From positions 8,306-72,305 of the forward strand of contig DASSHI010000021.1 of assembly GCA_035693025.1 (NCBI GenBank): a DNA stretch of 64,000 bases, given 5' to 3'. The notes under the pieces were generated by a model. That model was not told the origin of the DNA. It made no database searches and saw only the letters and a program-made list of their open reading frames with translations. Positions 23,654 through 32,108 of the stretch are shown piece by piece. Source of the stretch: VRUE01 sp035693025. Lineage in GTDB: Bacteria; Actinomycetota; Thermoleophilia; Solirubrobacterales; 70-9. Numbering within the stretch: the stretch's first letter is position 1; every line of letters starts with the position of its first letter. Both the position numbers and the translations under genes were made by a program.

Positions 23654-24736
23654 ATGGCCGAGACGCGCACTATCGCCCACCTCGACATGGACGCCTTCTA
23701 CGCGTCGGTCGAGCTGCGGCGGCGCCCGGAGCTGAAGGGGAAGCCTGTGGTCGTCTGCGGTTCGGGGCCGCGCGCCGTGGTGACGACGGCGAGCTACGAG
23801 GCGCGCAAGCTGGCCGGGATCCACTCGGCGATGCCGGCGGCGATCGCTCGGCGGCGGTTGCCGGACGCGGTCTATCTCAAGCCCGACTTCCCCGCCTACC
23901 GGGAGGCCTCGGCTCAGGTGATGGACGTCCTGCGCGCCAACGTGGAGACGGTCGAGGTGGTCGGGCTCGACGAGGCGTACCTCGACCTCAGCGACCTCTT
24001 CGCCCCGAAGGCGACGATGCGGCGTATCGCCACCGAGATCCGCGAGGAGACGGGACTGACCTGCTCGGTCGGCATCTCCGAGAACCGGCTCCTGGCCAAG
24101 ATCACCAGCGAGCTGGGCAAGCCGGCAGGGCTCGTCGTGCTCTCTCGGGCCGAAGCGTTGGAGCGCTTCGGCGGCGATCCTCCCGGCCTCGTGCCGGGCA
24201 TCGGCCCGAAGACCGTGGTCAAGCTGGAGAAGATGGGGATCCGGACGCTGGCCGAGCTGCGGGCTCACGACGGCAGCGCGCTCGAGCGCGCCTTCGGCCC
24301 GCGCATGGGCTACTGGCTGCCCGCCCGCGCCCGCTTCGAGGACGAGACGCCGATCTCCCCGGTGCGCGAGACCAAGTCCCAATCGGCGGAGACCACCTTC
24401 GACGTCGACGTCGCCGACCATGACGAGATGGCGACCCACGTCGCGGCGCTCGCCGAGGAGCTCTGCCGGCGGCTGCGCTCGCGCGATCTCGCAGGGCGCA
24501 CGATCGGGATCAAGGTCCGCCTCGACGACTGGACCAACGTCAGCCGCTCGCACACGGTCGAGGAGCCGACCAACGATCCGGCCGTCGTCGCCCCGGTGGC
24601 CCTGGAGCTGCTGCGCGCCTACGCCCCACCCCGGCCGGTGAGGCTGCTCGGGGTGCGCGTCGCCGGGTTCGGCCGGGACGAGCGCCCCGAGCCCGCTGCA
24701 CCGCAGGGACAGCTCGAGCTCGGCCTCGCCTCTTAG
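23654..24736 (+). CDS. dinB: DNA polymerase IV (Y family)
   Basis: 360 residues, error-prone translesion polymerase. Palm motifs: HLDMDAFYASVE and GLDEAYLDLS (metal-binding acidic residues), then SVGISENRLLAKITSELGKP. A helix-hairpin-helix (VPGIGPKTVVKLEKMG) and a little-finger domain follow. The C-terminal QLELGL resembles a beta-clamp binding peptide. The ATG at 23654 starts just before the conserved TIAHLDMD. Confidence 0.94.
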   Translation: MAETRTIAHLDMDAFYASVELRRRPELKGKPVVVCGSGPRAVVTTASYEARKLAGIHSAMPAAIARRRLPDAVYLKPDFPAYREASAQVMDVLRANVETVEVVGLDEAYLDLSDLFAPKATMRRIATEIREETGLTCSVGISENRLLAKITSELGKPAGLVVLSRAEALERFGGDPPGLVPGIGPKTVVKLEKMGIRTLAELRAHDGSALERAFGPRMGYWLPARARFEDETPISPVRETKSQSAETTFDVDVADHDEMATHVAALAEELCRRLRSRDLAGRTIGIKVRLDDWTNVSRSHTVEEPTNDPAVVAPVALELLRAYAPPRPVRLLGVRVAGFGRDERPEPAAPQGQLELGLAS

Positions 24737-24742
24737 CGGGGT

Positions 24743-25390
24743 CTAGCGACTGGAGAGCAGCACGCCCGTGCTGGGAAAGCGCAGCCGCGCCCGGGTCGCC
24801 GCGGTCAGGTCGTAGTCGCGCCCGGCGACGTAGGGCCCACGATCGACGACCGGCACGGTGACCGTGTGGCCGCGGTAGCGAAGCTTCACCTCCGAGCCGC
24901 ACGGCAGCGTCTTGCTGGCGACGCCGAGCGTGCCCGGCTGCAGCGTGCCGCCGCATGCCAGCGCCCCGCCGTAGAGGCCCGGCCCGTAGTAAGAGGCCAC
25001 CACGGTGCGGAAAGCCGTTATGCGGCGTGCCGGGCTCACCGAGGCGCGCATCGCTCCGGTGTGCCGGGCGTAGGCCCGGATCCGGTAGCTGCCCGGGCCG
25101 GCCGGCTTCCAGCGCAGCGCGAAGGCTCCGCTGCGCCTGCTCGCGGTCCCGACCGCCGCTCCCCGCGGCCCGCGGACGACGATCTTCACCCGGCGGGAGC
25201 CGCCCGGGCTCACTCTCCCCCGCACGAGCAGCCGGCGCCCGCCGACGACGGCGTGACTGGAGACGTGCAGGGAGATGTGTGACGCGATCCGCGTGGGCGG
25301 CTTGCGACGGTGCGCGCGCGCCGCTGCCGGAGGGACGGCTCCAGCGACGAGGATGGCAGCGGCCAGCGCCGCGGGCAGGGTGGATCGCAT
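24743..25390 (-). CDS. Secreted RlpA-like double-psi beta-barrel protein
   Basis: 215 residues with a signal peptide (hydrophobic LPAALAAAILVAGAVPPAAARA). The middle part looks like a beta-sandwich of about 90 residues. The C-terminal RlpA/DPBB domain has ASYYGPGLYGG, CGGTLQPGTLGVASKTLPCG and PVVDRGPYV with the conserved Asp. RlpA proteins act on or bind naked glycan strands; resuscitation-factor-like wall remodelling is possible. Confidence 0.85.
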   Translation of the reverse strand: MRSTLPAALAAAILVAGAVPPAAARAHRRKPPTRIASHISLHVSSHAVVGGRRLLVRGRVSPGGSRRVKIVVRGPRGAAVGTASRRSGAFALRWKPAGPGSYRIRAYARHTGAMRASVSPARRITAFRTVVASYYGPGLYGGALACGGTLQPGTLGVASKTLPCGSEVKLRYRGHTVTVPVVDRGPYVAGRDYDLTAATRARLRFPSTGVLLSSR

Positions 25391-25576
25391 CGTGTCTCAA
25401 CTCGCTTTCTCTCTGCCTACGCGGCGAGCCGATCGCGGCCCGCGCTCAATGACGGCAGATGGAGGATTGCCTTGCTTCGGCCATGCACGGTAGGGGTCGC
25501 CGGGCCGCCGCCGGCGTGAGCGGCCTCACACTCGGAGATCCCGCACGTTGCGTTGCAAAGCTGCCAAGATGAGCCC
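25391..25576. other. Divergent intergenic region (186 bases)
   Basis: Lies between the RlpA-like gene (-) and the wax ester synthase-like gene (+). Minus-strand bases near 25410-25440 read CTCGCCGCGTAGGC followed by AGAGAGAAAG. This recalls the 3' end of ydaO c-di-AMP riboswitches, but I could not find the other conserved core segments. No clear promoter was identified. Confidence 0.4.
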
Positions 25577-27013
25577 GTGAACGAGGATCGGCTCAGCGGG
25601 CTCGACGCGTCGTTTCTCCACATGGAGCGGGCGGGAGCCCACATGCACGTCGCCTCGGCCATCCTCTTCGAGGGATCGCCGCCCAGCCACGAGGAATTTC
25701 GCGACCACATCGAGGCCCGCCTGCACCTCGTCCCCCGCTTTCGGCAGAAGCTGCGCTTTGTCCCCTTCGACCAGGGCAGACCGGTCTGGGTCGACGACCC
25801 GTTCCTCAACCTCGACTACCACGTTCGCCGCACGGCGCTGCCGGCGCCGGGCTCCGAGGAGCAGCTGCGCAACCTGGCGTCGCGGATCTTCTCCCAGCAG
25901 CTCGACCGCACCAAGCCGCTCTGGGAGCTGTGGTTGGTCGAGGGCATGGAAGGCGATCGTTTCGCCGTCGTCGGCAAGAGCCACCACGCGCTCGTCGACG
26001 GGGTCTCGGGAGTTGACATAACGACGGTCCTATTCGACCTCGAGGAGGAGCCCGCGAACCCGCCGGTGCGCCCGCCCAAGTGGGCCCCGCGGCCCGAGCC
26101 GACCGACCTCGACCTGCTGCGCGACGCGCTGCGCGAGCGGGCGACCAGCCCGCGCGAGCTCGTCCGCGGGGTGCGCGCCGCGCTGCGCGGCCCGCGCCAG
26201 GTCCTGCGCGGCCTCGCCCACACCGGCAAGTTCCTCGAAGGGGTCGCGGCCGCGCCGAGCACCCCCTTCAACGTGGACATCGGCCCGCATCGCCGGCTCG
26301 CCTTCGTCCGTGGCGACCTCGCCGACTTCAAGCGGGTCAAGAATGCCCACGGCGGCACCGTCAACGACGTCGTCCTCTCTGTCGTCGCCGGCGCGCTCGG
26401 CAACTACCTGCGGGCCCGCGGCCACGACACCGACGGGCTGAAGATGCGGGCGATGGTGCCGGTCAGCGTCCGCGCCGACGAAGAGCACGGCGCGCTCGGC
26501 AACCGCATCTCGGCGATGATGGCGCCGCTGCCGGTCTTCTCGCAGGACCCGGTCGAGCGGCTCCACATCGTCAGCGAGACGATGGGCGACCTGAAGGGGT
26601 CCGGGCAGGCGGTCGGCGCCGAGCTGCTGACCAAGCTGACCGACTTCGCACCCCCCACGATCGCCTCCCAGGCGGCCCGCCTGCAGCCGGCCCAGCGCTT
26701 CTTCAACCTCGTCGTCACCAACGTCCCCGGCCCGCAGTTCCCGCTCTACCTGATGGGCCGTCGGATGAGCTCGATCTTCCCGCTGGTGCCCCTGGCGCAG
26801 CGACAGGCGCTCTGCATAGGGATCATGTCCTACGACGGCAAGATCGACTTCGGCCTGGTCGGCGACTACGACGCGATGGCCGACCTGGACAGCTTCGGGC
26901 TCGACCTCGAAGGCGCGATCGCCGAAGCGGTCGCCACCGCACCGCCGGCCGGGGACGGATCCCAGCCGACGGAGCCGGCGCGGATGCGAAACGGCGCGGT
27001 GTCGGTCAGGTAG
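25577..27013 (+). CDS. Wax ester synthase/diacylglycerol acyltransferase (WS/DGAT)
   Basis: 478 residues. It acylates long-chain alcohols or diacylglycerol for storage lipid. N-terminal LSGLDASFLHMERAGAHMHVAS and catalytic HHALVDGVSGVD (first His H136) are diagnostic; the later VTNVPGPQFPLYLMG block is also typical. I chose the GTG at 25577 because the conserved N-terminus starts four residues later. The stop overlaps the nadE start by one base (TAGTG). Confidence 0.93.
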   Translation: MNEDRLSGLDASFLHMERAGAHMHVASAILFEGSPPSHEEFRDHIEARLHLVPRFRQKLRFVPFDQGRPVWVDDPFLNLDYHVRRTALPAPGSEEQLRNLASRIFSQQLDRTKPLWELWLVEGMEGDRFAVVGKSHHALVDGVSGVDITTVLFDLEEEPANPPVRPPKWAPRPEPTDLDLLRDALRERATSPRELVRGVRAALRGPRQVLRGLAHTGKFLEGVAAAPSTPFNVDIGPHRRLAFVRGDLADFKRVKNAHGGTVNDVVLSVVAGALGNYLRARGHDTDGLKMRAMVPVSVRADEEHGALGNRISAMMAPLPVFSQDPVERLHIVSETMGDLKGSGQAVGAELLTKLTDFAPPTIASQAARLQPAQRFFNLVVTNVPGPQFPLYLMGRRMSSIFPLVPLAQRQALCIGIMSYDGKIDFGLVGDYDAMADLDSFGLDLEGAIAEAVATAPPAGDGSQPTEPARMRNGAVSVR

Positions 27014-28617
27014 TGCGGATAGCCCTCGCCCAGATCGACCCGACCGTCGGCGACATCGACGGCAACACGGCGAAGATCGCAGAGTGGATCGGACGCGCCG
27101 CCGCCGCGGGCGCCGACCTGGCGATCTTCCCCGAGCTCTGCGTGCCCGGCTACCCGGCCGAGGACCTCTACCTGAAGCGCCATTTCGTTGCCGCAAACCA
27201 GGCAGCGGTCGAGCGGCTCGCGCGTCAGGTCGGCGAGATGGTCGCCCTGGTCGGCTTTGCCGAGCCGGTGCCGGGGGGTGGCGATCATCGCCATGCGTAC
27301 AACTCGCTGGCCGTGCTCGCCGACGGCGCGGTTCGAGCCGTCTACCGCAAGAATCGCCTGCCCAACTACGCCGTCTTCGACGAGCAGCGCTACTTCCTCT
27401 CCGGCAGCGAGCCGGCGACGACCGAGGTTGCCGGGACGCGCGTCGGGCTGACCGTCTGCGAGGACCTCTGGGAGGAGGGCCCGCCCGCCTCCAGCGAGGC
27501 GGCGGATGGGGCGCAGCTGATCGCCAATCCGTCCGGCTCTCCCTATCACCGCGGCAAGGGCCGCGAGCGCGAAGCGATGTTCGCCGAGCGCGCCCGGGCT
27601 TACGGCGCCCACCTCGCCTTCTGCAACCTGGTCGGCGGGCAGGACGAGCTCGTCTTCGACGGCCAGAGCCTGCTCGTCGGCCCCGACGGCACGGTCCTCG
27701 CCCGCGCCGCCCAGTTCGAGGAGGAGCTGTTGATCTGCGAGATCCCGGCCTCGGCCCCGGCGCGCCTCGCCGAGCCCCTGTCCGACCTCGCCGAGGTCTA
27801 CGCGGCGCTGGTGCTCGGGCTGCGGGACTACGTGCGCAAGAACGGCTTCCGCCACGTCGGGCTGGCGCTCTCGGGCGGGATCGACTCGGCCCTGGTCGCC
27901 CTGCTCGCCGCCGACGCGATCGGCTCCGAGAACGTCAGCTGCGTGGTCATGCCCTCTCCCCATTCCAGCGACGAGACCCAGGCCGACGCCCGAGCTATCG
28001 CCGCCAACCTCGGCGCCGAAGCGATCGAGATCCCGATCGGGGCGGCGATGGAGGCCTACGAAAGCGGCCTGGCGGAGCCGTTGGCGGGCCTCGCTGCCGA
28101 AAACATCCAGGCGCGGATCCGCGGCAACATGATGATGGCGCTCTCCAACAAGCACGGCTGGCTGGTCCTGACCACCGGCAACAAGAGCGAGATGTCGGTC
28201 GGCTACGCGACCCTCTACGGCGACATGGCGGGCGGCTTCGCCGCGATCAAGGACGTGCCCAAGACGCTCGTCTACGAGCTGGTGCGCCACCGCAACGAGC
28301 AGGCGGGCCGGGAGCTGGTCCCGGCCTCGGTGCTCGACCGTGCCCCGTCGGCAGAGCTGCGACCCGATCAGTTCGACAGCGACAGCCTGCCGCCCTACGA
28401 CCTGCTCGATCGCATCCTCGAGGCCTACGTCGAGCGCGACCAGGGCCGCGAGGAGATGGTTGCCGACGGCATGCCGGGCGACGTCGTCGACGAGGTGGTC
28501 CGCATGGTCGACCGCTCCGAGTACAAGCGTCGCCAGGCGGCGCCGGGCATCCGCATCACGCCGAAGGCCTTCGGCCGCGACCGCCGCCTGCCGATCACGA
28601 ATCGCTTCGGCGAATAG
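27013..28617 (+). CDS. nadE: Glutamine-dependent NAD+ synthetase
   Basis: 534 residues in two domains. The N-terminal nitrilase-type glutaminase has the Glu-Lys-Cys triad: FPELCVPGY, YRKNRLPNY and TVCEDLW (C149). The C-terminal ATP-pyrophosphatase synthetase has SGGIDSAL, TGNKSEMSVGYATLYGDMAGG and a final KAFGRDRRLPITNRF. It makes NAD+ from deamido-NAD. Co-translated with the WS/DGAT gene; its 3' end overlaps the convergent thioesterase by 23 bases. Confidence 0.96.
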   Translation: MRIALAQIDPTVGDIDGNTAKIAEWIGRAAAAGADLAIFPELCVPGYPAEDLYLKRHFVAANQAAVERLARQVGEMVALVGFAEPVPGGGDHRHAYNSLAVLADGAVRAVYRKNRLPNYAVFDEQRYFLSGSEPATTEVAGTRVGLTVCEDLWEEGPPASSEAADGAQLIANPSGSPYHRGKGREREAMFAERARAYGAHLAFCNLVGGQDELVFDGQSLLVGPDGTVLARAAQFEEELLICEIPASAPARLAEPLSDLAEVYAALVLGLRDYVRKNGFRHVGLALSGGIDSALVALLAADAIGSENVSCVVMPSPHSSDETQADARAIAANLGAEAIEIPIGAAMEAYESGLAEPLAGLAAENIQARIRGNMMMALSNKHGWLVLTTGNKSEMSVGYATLYGDMAGGFAAIKDVPKTLVYELVRHRNEQAGRELVPASVLDRAPSAELRPDQFDSDSLPPYDLLDRILEAYVERDQGREEMVADGMPGDVVDEVVRMVDRSEYKRRQAAPGIRITPKAFGRDRRLPITNRFGE

Positions 28618-29005
28618 GCCGGACGGCGATCGTCATCTGAGCGAGAGCGCAGAGCCTCTCGTCGGCGTCGAGTACTTCGGCGTCCCAGACCCAGGTCGTG
28701 CGGCCGCGGTGGCGCGCCCGCGCCTTGACCTCGGCGTGACCGTCCGTGATCGGGCGCATGAAGCTGACGCTGATCGACTGGCCCATCGCCGCCATCCCGT
28801 CGCCGAAGACGGCAAGCGCCGTCGCCCGCGAGCAGACGCTCTCGACCAGGCTCGACATCACGCCACCGTGCATCAGGCCGAAGGGCTGACGCAGATCGTC
28901 ACGGATCGGCACCCGGGCGCGGGCCGCATCGGGGTCGTCGCTGAGCCACTCGGTGCCGATCAGGCCGTCGAAGTGCGGCTCGGGGCCGCGGGGATCATCC
29001 GCCAT
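28595..29005 (-). CDS. PaaI-type hotdog thioesterase
   Basis: 136 residues, single hotdog domain. The FGLMHGGVMSSLVES block (HGG, helix) and IRRSDS end fit the PaaI/4HBT family, which hydrolyses acyl- or aryl-CoA thioesters. The ATG at 29005 follows a TAGGGT box, with the same 18 bases as the dut start. Repeat P2 lies 37 bases upstream of the start codon. Confidence 0.85.
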   Translation of the reverse strand: MADDPRGPEPHFDGLIGTEWLSDDPDAARARVPIRDDLRQPFGLMHGGVMSSLVESVCSRATALAVFGDGMAAMGQSISVSFMRPITDGHAEVKARARHRGRTTWVWDAEVLDADERLCALAQMTIAVRPIRRSDS

Positions 29006-29013
29006 CGGCGCGC

Positions 29014-29019
29014 ACCCTA
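29014..29019 (-). promoter_or_regulatory. Candidate -10 box of the thioesterase gene
   Basis: TAGGGT on the minus strand, 8 bases before the ATG; the sequence from box to start codon is identical to that of dut. Confidence 0.5.
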
Positions 29020-29042
29020 TCCCGTCCCGCCCTCGACCGACC

Positions 29043-29085
29043 GCCGTAGAGCTTTGAACCGCTATGCGCACCAAACCTCTACGGC
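29043..29085. repeat. Palindromic repeat family P, copy P2 (intergenic)
   Basis: 43-bp core between divergent promoters of the thioesterase (-) and the gene at 29128 (+). Arms read GCCGTAGAG and CTCTACGGC. Read on the plus strand it would give RRALNRYAHQTSTA, but no gene with a credible start covers it. Confidence 0.85.
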
Positions 29086-29127
29086 ACATCTGGTCTTAAT
29101 GCTGGTCGCATAGGCTTCCGCCGGGTT

Positions 29128-30027
29128 ATGGCACTGAGCGAAGACCAGAGGGCCCTGCTGCGGCTGCTCGCGCAGCGCGAGCAGGGTTACGACGACATCG
29201 CCGCGCTCAAGGGAATGAGCGTCGAGGACGTGCGCGCGGAAGTGCGCGAGGCGCTTGCGGCGATGGACGCGCCGCCTCCCGAGCCACCGCCCCCACCGGC
29301 TCCCACCCCCGCTCCCGAATCGAAGCCCGAGCCGCCGCCGGCTCCGGCGGTAGAGCCGCAGACCCCCCCTTCCGCTGCGAAGCCCAAAGCGACCGCTCGG
29401 CCCCGCCGCCAGCGGCCTGCCGTGCCCGCCGAGCGCCGCCGAATCGTCCTGATCGCCGGCGGTGCGCTGGCGCTCGTCGCGATCGTGCTCGGCGCCGTTG
29501 CGATCTTCGGCAGCGGCTCGGACTCCTCGTCCTCCTCGGGCTCGGCCTCCGGCGAAGCCGGCGGCTCGCTAGCCGAAGTCGCCGAAGAAGAAGGCAAGGT
29601 CACGCAGGCCGTGCTCGAAGCCGCCGATGGCAGCGAAGCCAGCGGGCGGGCGATCTTCGGTCGCGTCGGCAAGAAGGAAGTCGTCCTCCAGGTGACGGCC
29701 GAAAACCTCGAACCGACCGAAAAGGGCCAGTCCTACACCGTCTGGCTCTACCGGACGCCGAAGCTCTCGCTGCGGATCGGCAGCGTCCCGGTCGGCGAAA
29801 CGGGCAAGCTCGGCGCCCGTTTCAGCATTCCCGCCGAACTGCTCGCCTACGTGGCCAGCGGCGCCTTCGACCAGATCTACGTCTCGCGTACCTCCAACGC
29901 CGCCTACCAGCAGGAGGTGGCGAAAGCGAAGAGGGAAAAGAGCCTTCCGCTCTACACCGGCGACACGGTCCTGATCGGTGAAATCACCGGGCCCGTGGCC
30001 AAAGCCGGCCAGAAAGAAGGCAGCTAG
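29128..30027 (+). CDS. Single-pass membrane protein with HTH-like N-terminus and RskA-like outer domain
   Basis: 299 residues. Residues about 1-48 (EDQRALLRLLAQREQGYDDIAALKGMSVEDV) look like a sigma-region-4 or helix-turn-helix segment. Then come a Pro-rich linker (about 50-90), one transmembrane helix (IVLIAGGALALVAIVLGAVAIFG), a Ser-rich stretch and an outer beta domain with YTVWLYRTP, resembling the C-terminal domain of anti-sigma RskA. A transmembrane regulator is plausible but unproven. A TAGGCT box lies 11 bases upstream. The stop overlaps the convergent oxidase gene. Confidence 0.7.
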   Translation: MALSEDQRALLRLLAQREQGYDDIAALKGMSVEDVRAEVREALAAMDAPPPEPPPPPAPTPAPESKPEPPPAPAVEPQTPPSAAKPKATARPRRQRPAVPAERRRIVLIAGGALALVAIVLGAVAIFGSGSDSSSSSGSASGEAGGSLAEVAEEEGKVTQAVLEAADGSEASGRAIFGRVGKKEVVLQVTAENLEPTEKGQSYTVWLYRTPKLSLRIGSVPVGETGKLGARFSIPAELLAYVASGAFDQIYVSRTSNAAYQQEVAKAKREKSLPLYTGDTVLIGEITGPVAKAGQKEGS

Positions 30028-31649
30028 CCGGGCAGCAGCTTGCCGGGGTTCATGATCCCGGCGGGGTCGAGGCGCTCCTTGACCGCACGCAGGGCCTCGA
30101 GCCCGGTCTCCCCCACCTCGGCCCGCATGTAAGGGGCGTGATCGCGTCCCACGGCGTGATGGTGGGTGATCGTGGCGCCACCGGCGACGATCGCCTCCGA
30201 GGCGGCACGCTTGACCGCCTGCCACTGCTCGATCTCCTCGCCGCGCTTTGCCCGCGAGATGAAGGTGAAGTAGAGCGAGGCGCCGTCGGCGTAGGCGTGC
30301 GAGAGATGGCAGAACGCCAGACCGGGCGTTCCCATGGTGCCGAGAGCGCCGTGGATCGCGCCCCCGACCGCCGCGTGCAGCTCGTGCAGCCCCGACCAGG
30401 TGTGCGAGGTCTCGAGCGTCTCGACCATCGCCCCCATCCCGATCAGCGTGTCGCGCAGGTAGGGGCCCTGGTAGCGGCCGTGCTCCCAGGAGCGGCCCGC
30501 GCTCTGTCCGAGGTAGGCGGCGCCGCCGCGGCGCAGGGCGCGCACGGCGAGCGCCCGCCGCCGGGCGACCGACTCCTCTTCGCCCTCGAGGCCGATCACG
30601 ATCAGGCAGCCGCCGCGCCTGCCGCGCAGCCCCAGGTAGCCGCCGAAGGCCCTGCCGGCTAGCCCCCGAGGGCCCGAGAGCGCCAGGGACACCTCGGTCT
30701 CCTCCGCGTCGGAGACACGGATCACGTCCGGCAGGCCGGAACCCTGCGCGAGCGCCCGCACGATCTCCGTCCCGGCCTCGAAGTCCTCGGCGATCCAAGC
30801 CTCGTAGCGGCGCTCGACGGGCTCGGGCCGCACCCGCACGGTCACGTCGGGGATCACCCCGAAGGTCCCCTCGGAGCCGATGACGAGCTGGCGCAGGGCC
30901 GGCCCGGCGGCGGTGTGCGGCGTCTCGAGCGTGCGCAGATCCCCCGCCGGGGCGATCAGGCGCACCGAGCTGACCAGGTCGTCGAAGCGGCCGTAGCCGC
31001 TCGAGGCCTGTCCGGCCGAACGGGTGGCGGCGAAGCCGCCGATCGTCGCGTACTCGAAGGACTGCGGGAGGTGGCCGAGCATGACGCCCTCGGTGTTCAG
31101 CGCCGCTTCCGCCTCGGGGCCGCGCAGCCCGGCGCCGAGGCGGGCGGTGAGCGAGCGGCGATCGACTTCGACGCCGCGCAGCGCGGCGAGGTCGAGGCTG
31201 ACGAGGCGCGGGTGCTCGCCCCGCAGCGGCGCGACCCCTCCGACCACGCTGGTGCCACCGCCGAACGGGACCACCGCGATGCCCTCGGCGGCGCAGACGT
31301 CCAGCACCCGGCGCACCGCGGCGGCGTCTGCGGGCAGGAGGACCGCGTCGGGGGCGGAGTCCAGCCGCCCGCCGCGGAGCCGTGCCAGGTCGGCGTATCC
31401 GCATCCCGTCGCATGGCGCACGCGATCCTCCGTGTCGGTGAAGACACCGGCCTCGCCGACCGCCTCGATCAGCCTGGAGGACAGGGGCTCGGCCGCCGGC
31501 AGCTCGAAGCGCTCCAGCTCGGCGGCAAGCGGCCACGGCTCCAGCTCGCCGACCCGATCGCGCAAGGTCGCCAACGCCTCCGCGTCGAGCTCGGGCTCGA
31601 TCGCCGGGTCTCCCCACCCCCACCACTTCGAGTCCCGGCGCGGCTTCAC
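30024..31649 (-). CDS. FAD-binding alkyldihydroxyacetonephosphate synthase-like protein
   Basis: 541 residues of the VAO/AGPS FAD family. The FAD-binding core has VPFGGGTSVVGG and the IGGFAATRSAGQASSGYG region, with IGSEGTFGVI downstream. The C-terminal THHHAVG histidine cluster is characteristic of alkyl-DHAP synthases, which make the ether bond of ether lipids. D-lactate dehydrogenase-like relatives lack this cluster. The GTG start overlaps the SRPBCC stop (GTGA). Ether lipid synthesis here is inferred from the motif only. Confidence 0.8.
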   Translation of the reverse strand: MKPRRDSKWWGWGDPAIEPELDAEALATLRDRVGELEPWPLAAELERFELPAAEPLSSRLIEAVGEAGVFTDTEDRVRHATGCGYADLARLRGGRLDSAPDAVLLPADAAAVRRVLDVCAAEGIAVVPFGGGTSVVGGVAPLRGEHPRLVSLDLAALRGVEVDRRSLTARLGAGLRGPEAEAALNTEGVMLGHLPQSFEYATIGGFAATRSAGQASSGYGRFDDLVSSVRLIAPAGDLRTLETPHTAAGPALRQLVIGSEGTFGVIPDVTVRVRPEPVERRYEAWIAEDFEAGTEIVRALAQGSGLPDVIRVSDAEETEVSLALSGPRGLAGRAFGGYLGLRGRRGGCLIVIGLEGEEESVARRRALAVRALRRGGAAYLGQSAGRSWEHGRYQGPYLRDTLIGMGAMVETLETSHTWSGLHELHAAVGGAIHGALGTMGTPGLAFCHLSHAYADGASLYFTFISRAKRGEEIEQWQAVKRAASEAIVAGGATITHHHAVGRDHAPYMRAEVGETGLEALRAVKERLDPAGIMNPGKLLPG

Positions 31650-32098
31650 GTCAGCGCCCGTTCGAGCCCGTCGAGCGCCGCGTCGAGGACCTTGCCCTGG
31701 CCGCCGCGCATCAGCGGCGACCCCAACCGCGAGGTGCCCCGCAGCTTCTGGTCGGAGACGATGCTGACCGCGGTGCCGCCGTCCGCGGCGCTGAGGCCGA
31801 TCTCCACCACCGAGCTGCGCAGGTGCCGCTCGAAGGGGCTGCCGGCGAGCTGCTGCTCCCATACGTAGCGCTCGCGCTCGGCTGAGCTGAGACAGCGGAA
31901 GTCGGCACGCACCCCGCGCCCCTCGGCGGTCTCCAGCACCTTGGTCCACTGGCTGCGCTTGCCCTCCGGCTTGCGGTCGACGCTCTCGACCCTGCTCGTC
32001 CGGGGCCACCAGCGCGGCAGGCTGTAGGGGTCGGAGACGAGCTCCCAGACCTCATCCAGGGGAGCCGCGATCGTCCGTCGGCGGGTGACGCGCGGCAT
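31646..32098 (-). CDS. SRPBCC (START-like) family protein
   Basis: 150 residues. An N-terminal TIAAPLDEVWELVSDPYSLPRWWP strand-helix typical of polyketide-cyclase/START-like ligand-binding folds is followed by alternating beta strands and a long C-terminal helix. It may bind a lipid or hydrophobic compound. The ATG at 32098 is 10 bases after the ftsR stop, and the stop overlaps the AGPS-like gene. Confidence 0.8.
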   Translation of the reverse strand: MPRVTRRRTIAAPLDEVWELVSDPYSLPRWWPRTSRVESVDRKPEGKRSQWTKVLETAEGRGVRADFRCLSSAERERYVWEQQLAGSPFERHLRSSVVEIGLSAADGGTAVSIVSDQKLRGTSRLGSPLMRGGQGKVLDAALDGLERALT

Positions 32099-32108
32099 GG
32101 GCTCCGCG

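Noticed and set aside
25391..25576. Possible ydaO-type c-di-AMP riboswitch upstream of the RlpA-like gene
   Set aside because: Only the 3'-end resemblance (CTCGCCGCGTAGGC) was found. The other conserved core, such as GGGTGAAT, is not visible, so I do not call it. A covariance search would decide.
28340..29113. Open plus-strand frame containing RRALNRYAHQTSTA around repeat P2
   Set aside because: Most of it lies in a shifted frame over nadE and antisense to the thioesterase gene. No credible start or domain; the peptide comes from the repeat alone.
30024..31649. D-lactate dehydrogenase or glycolate oxidase subunit GlcD
   Set aside because: The C-terminal HHH cluster fits alkyl-DHAP synthases better, though the reaction remains unproven.
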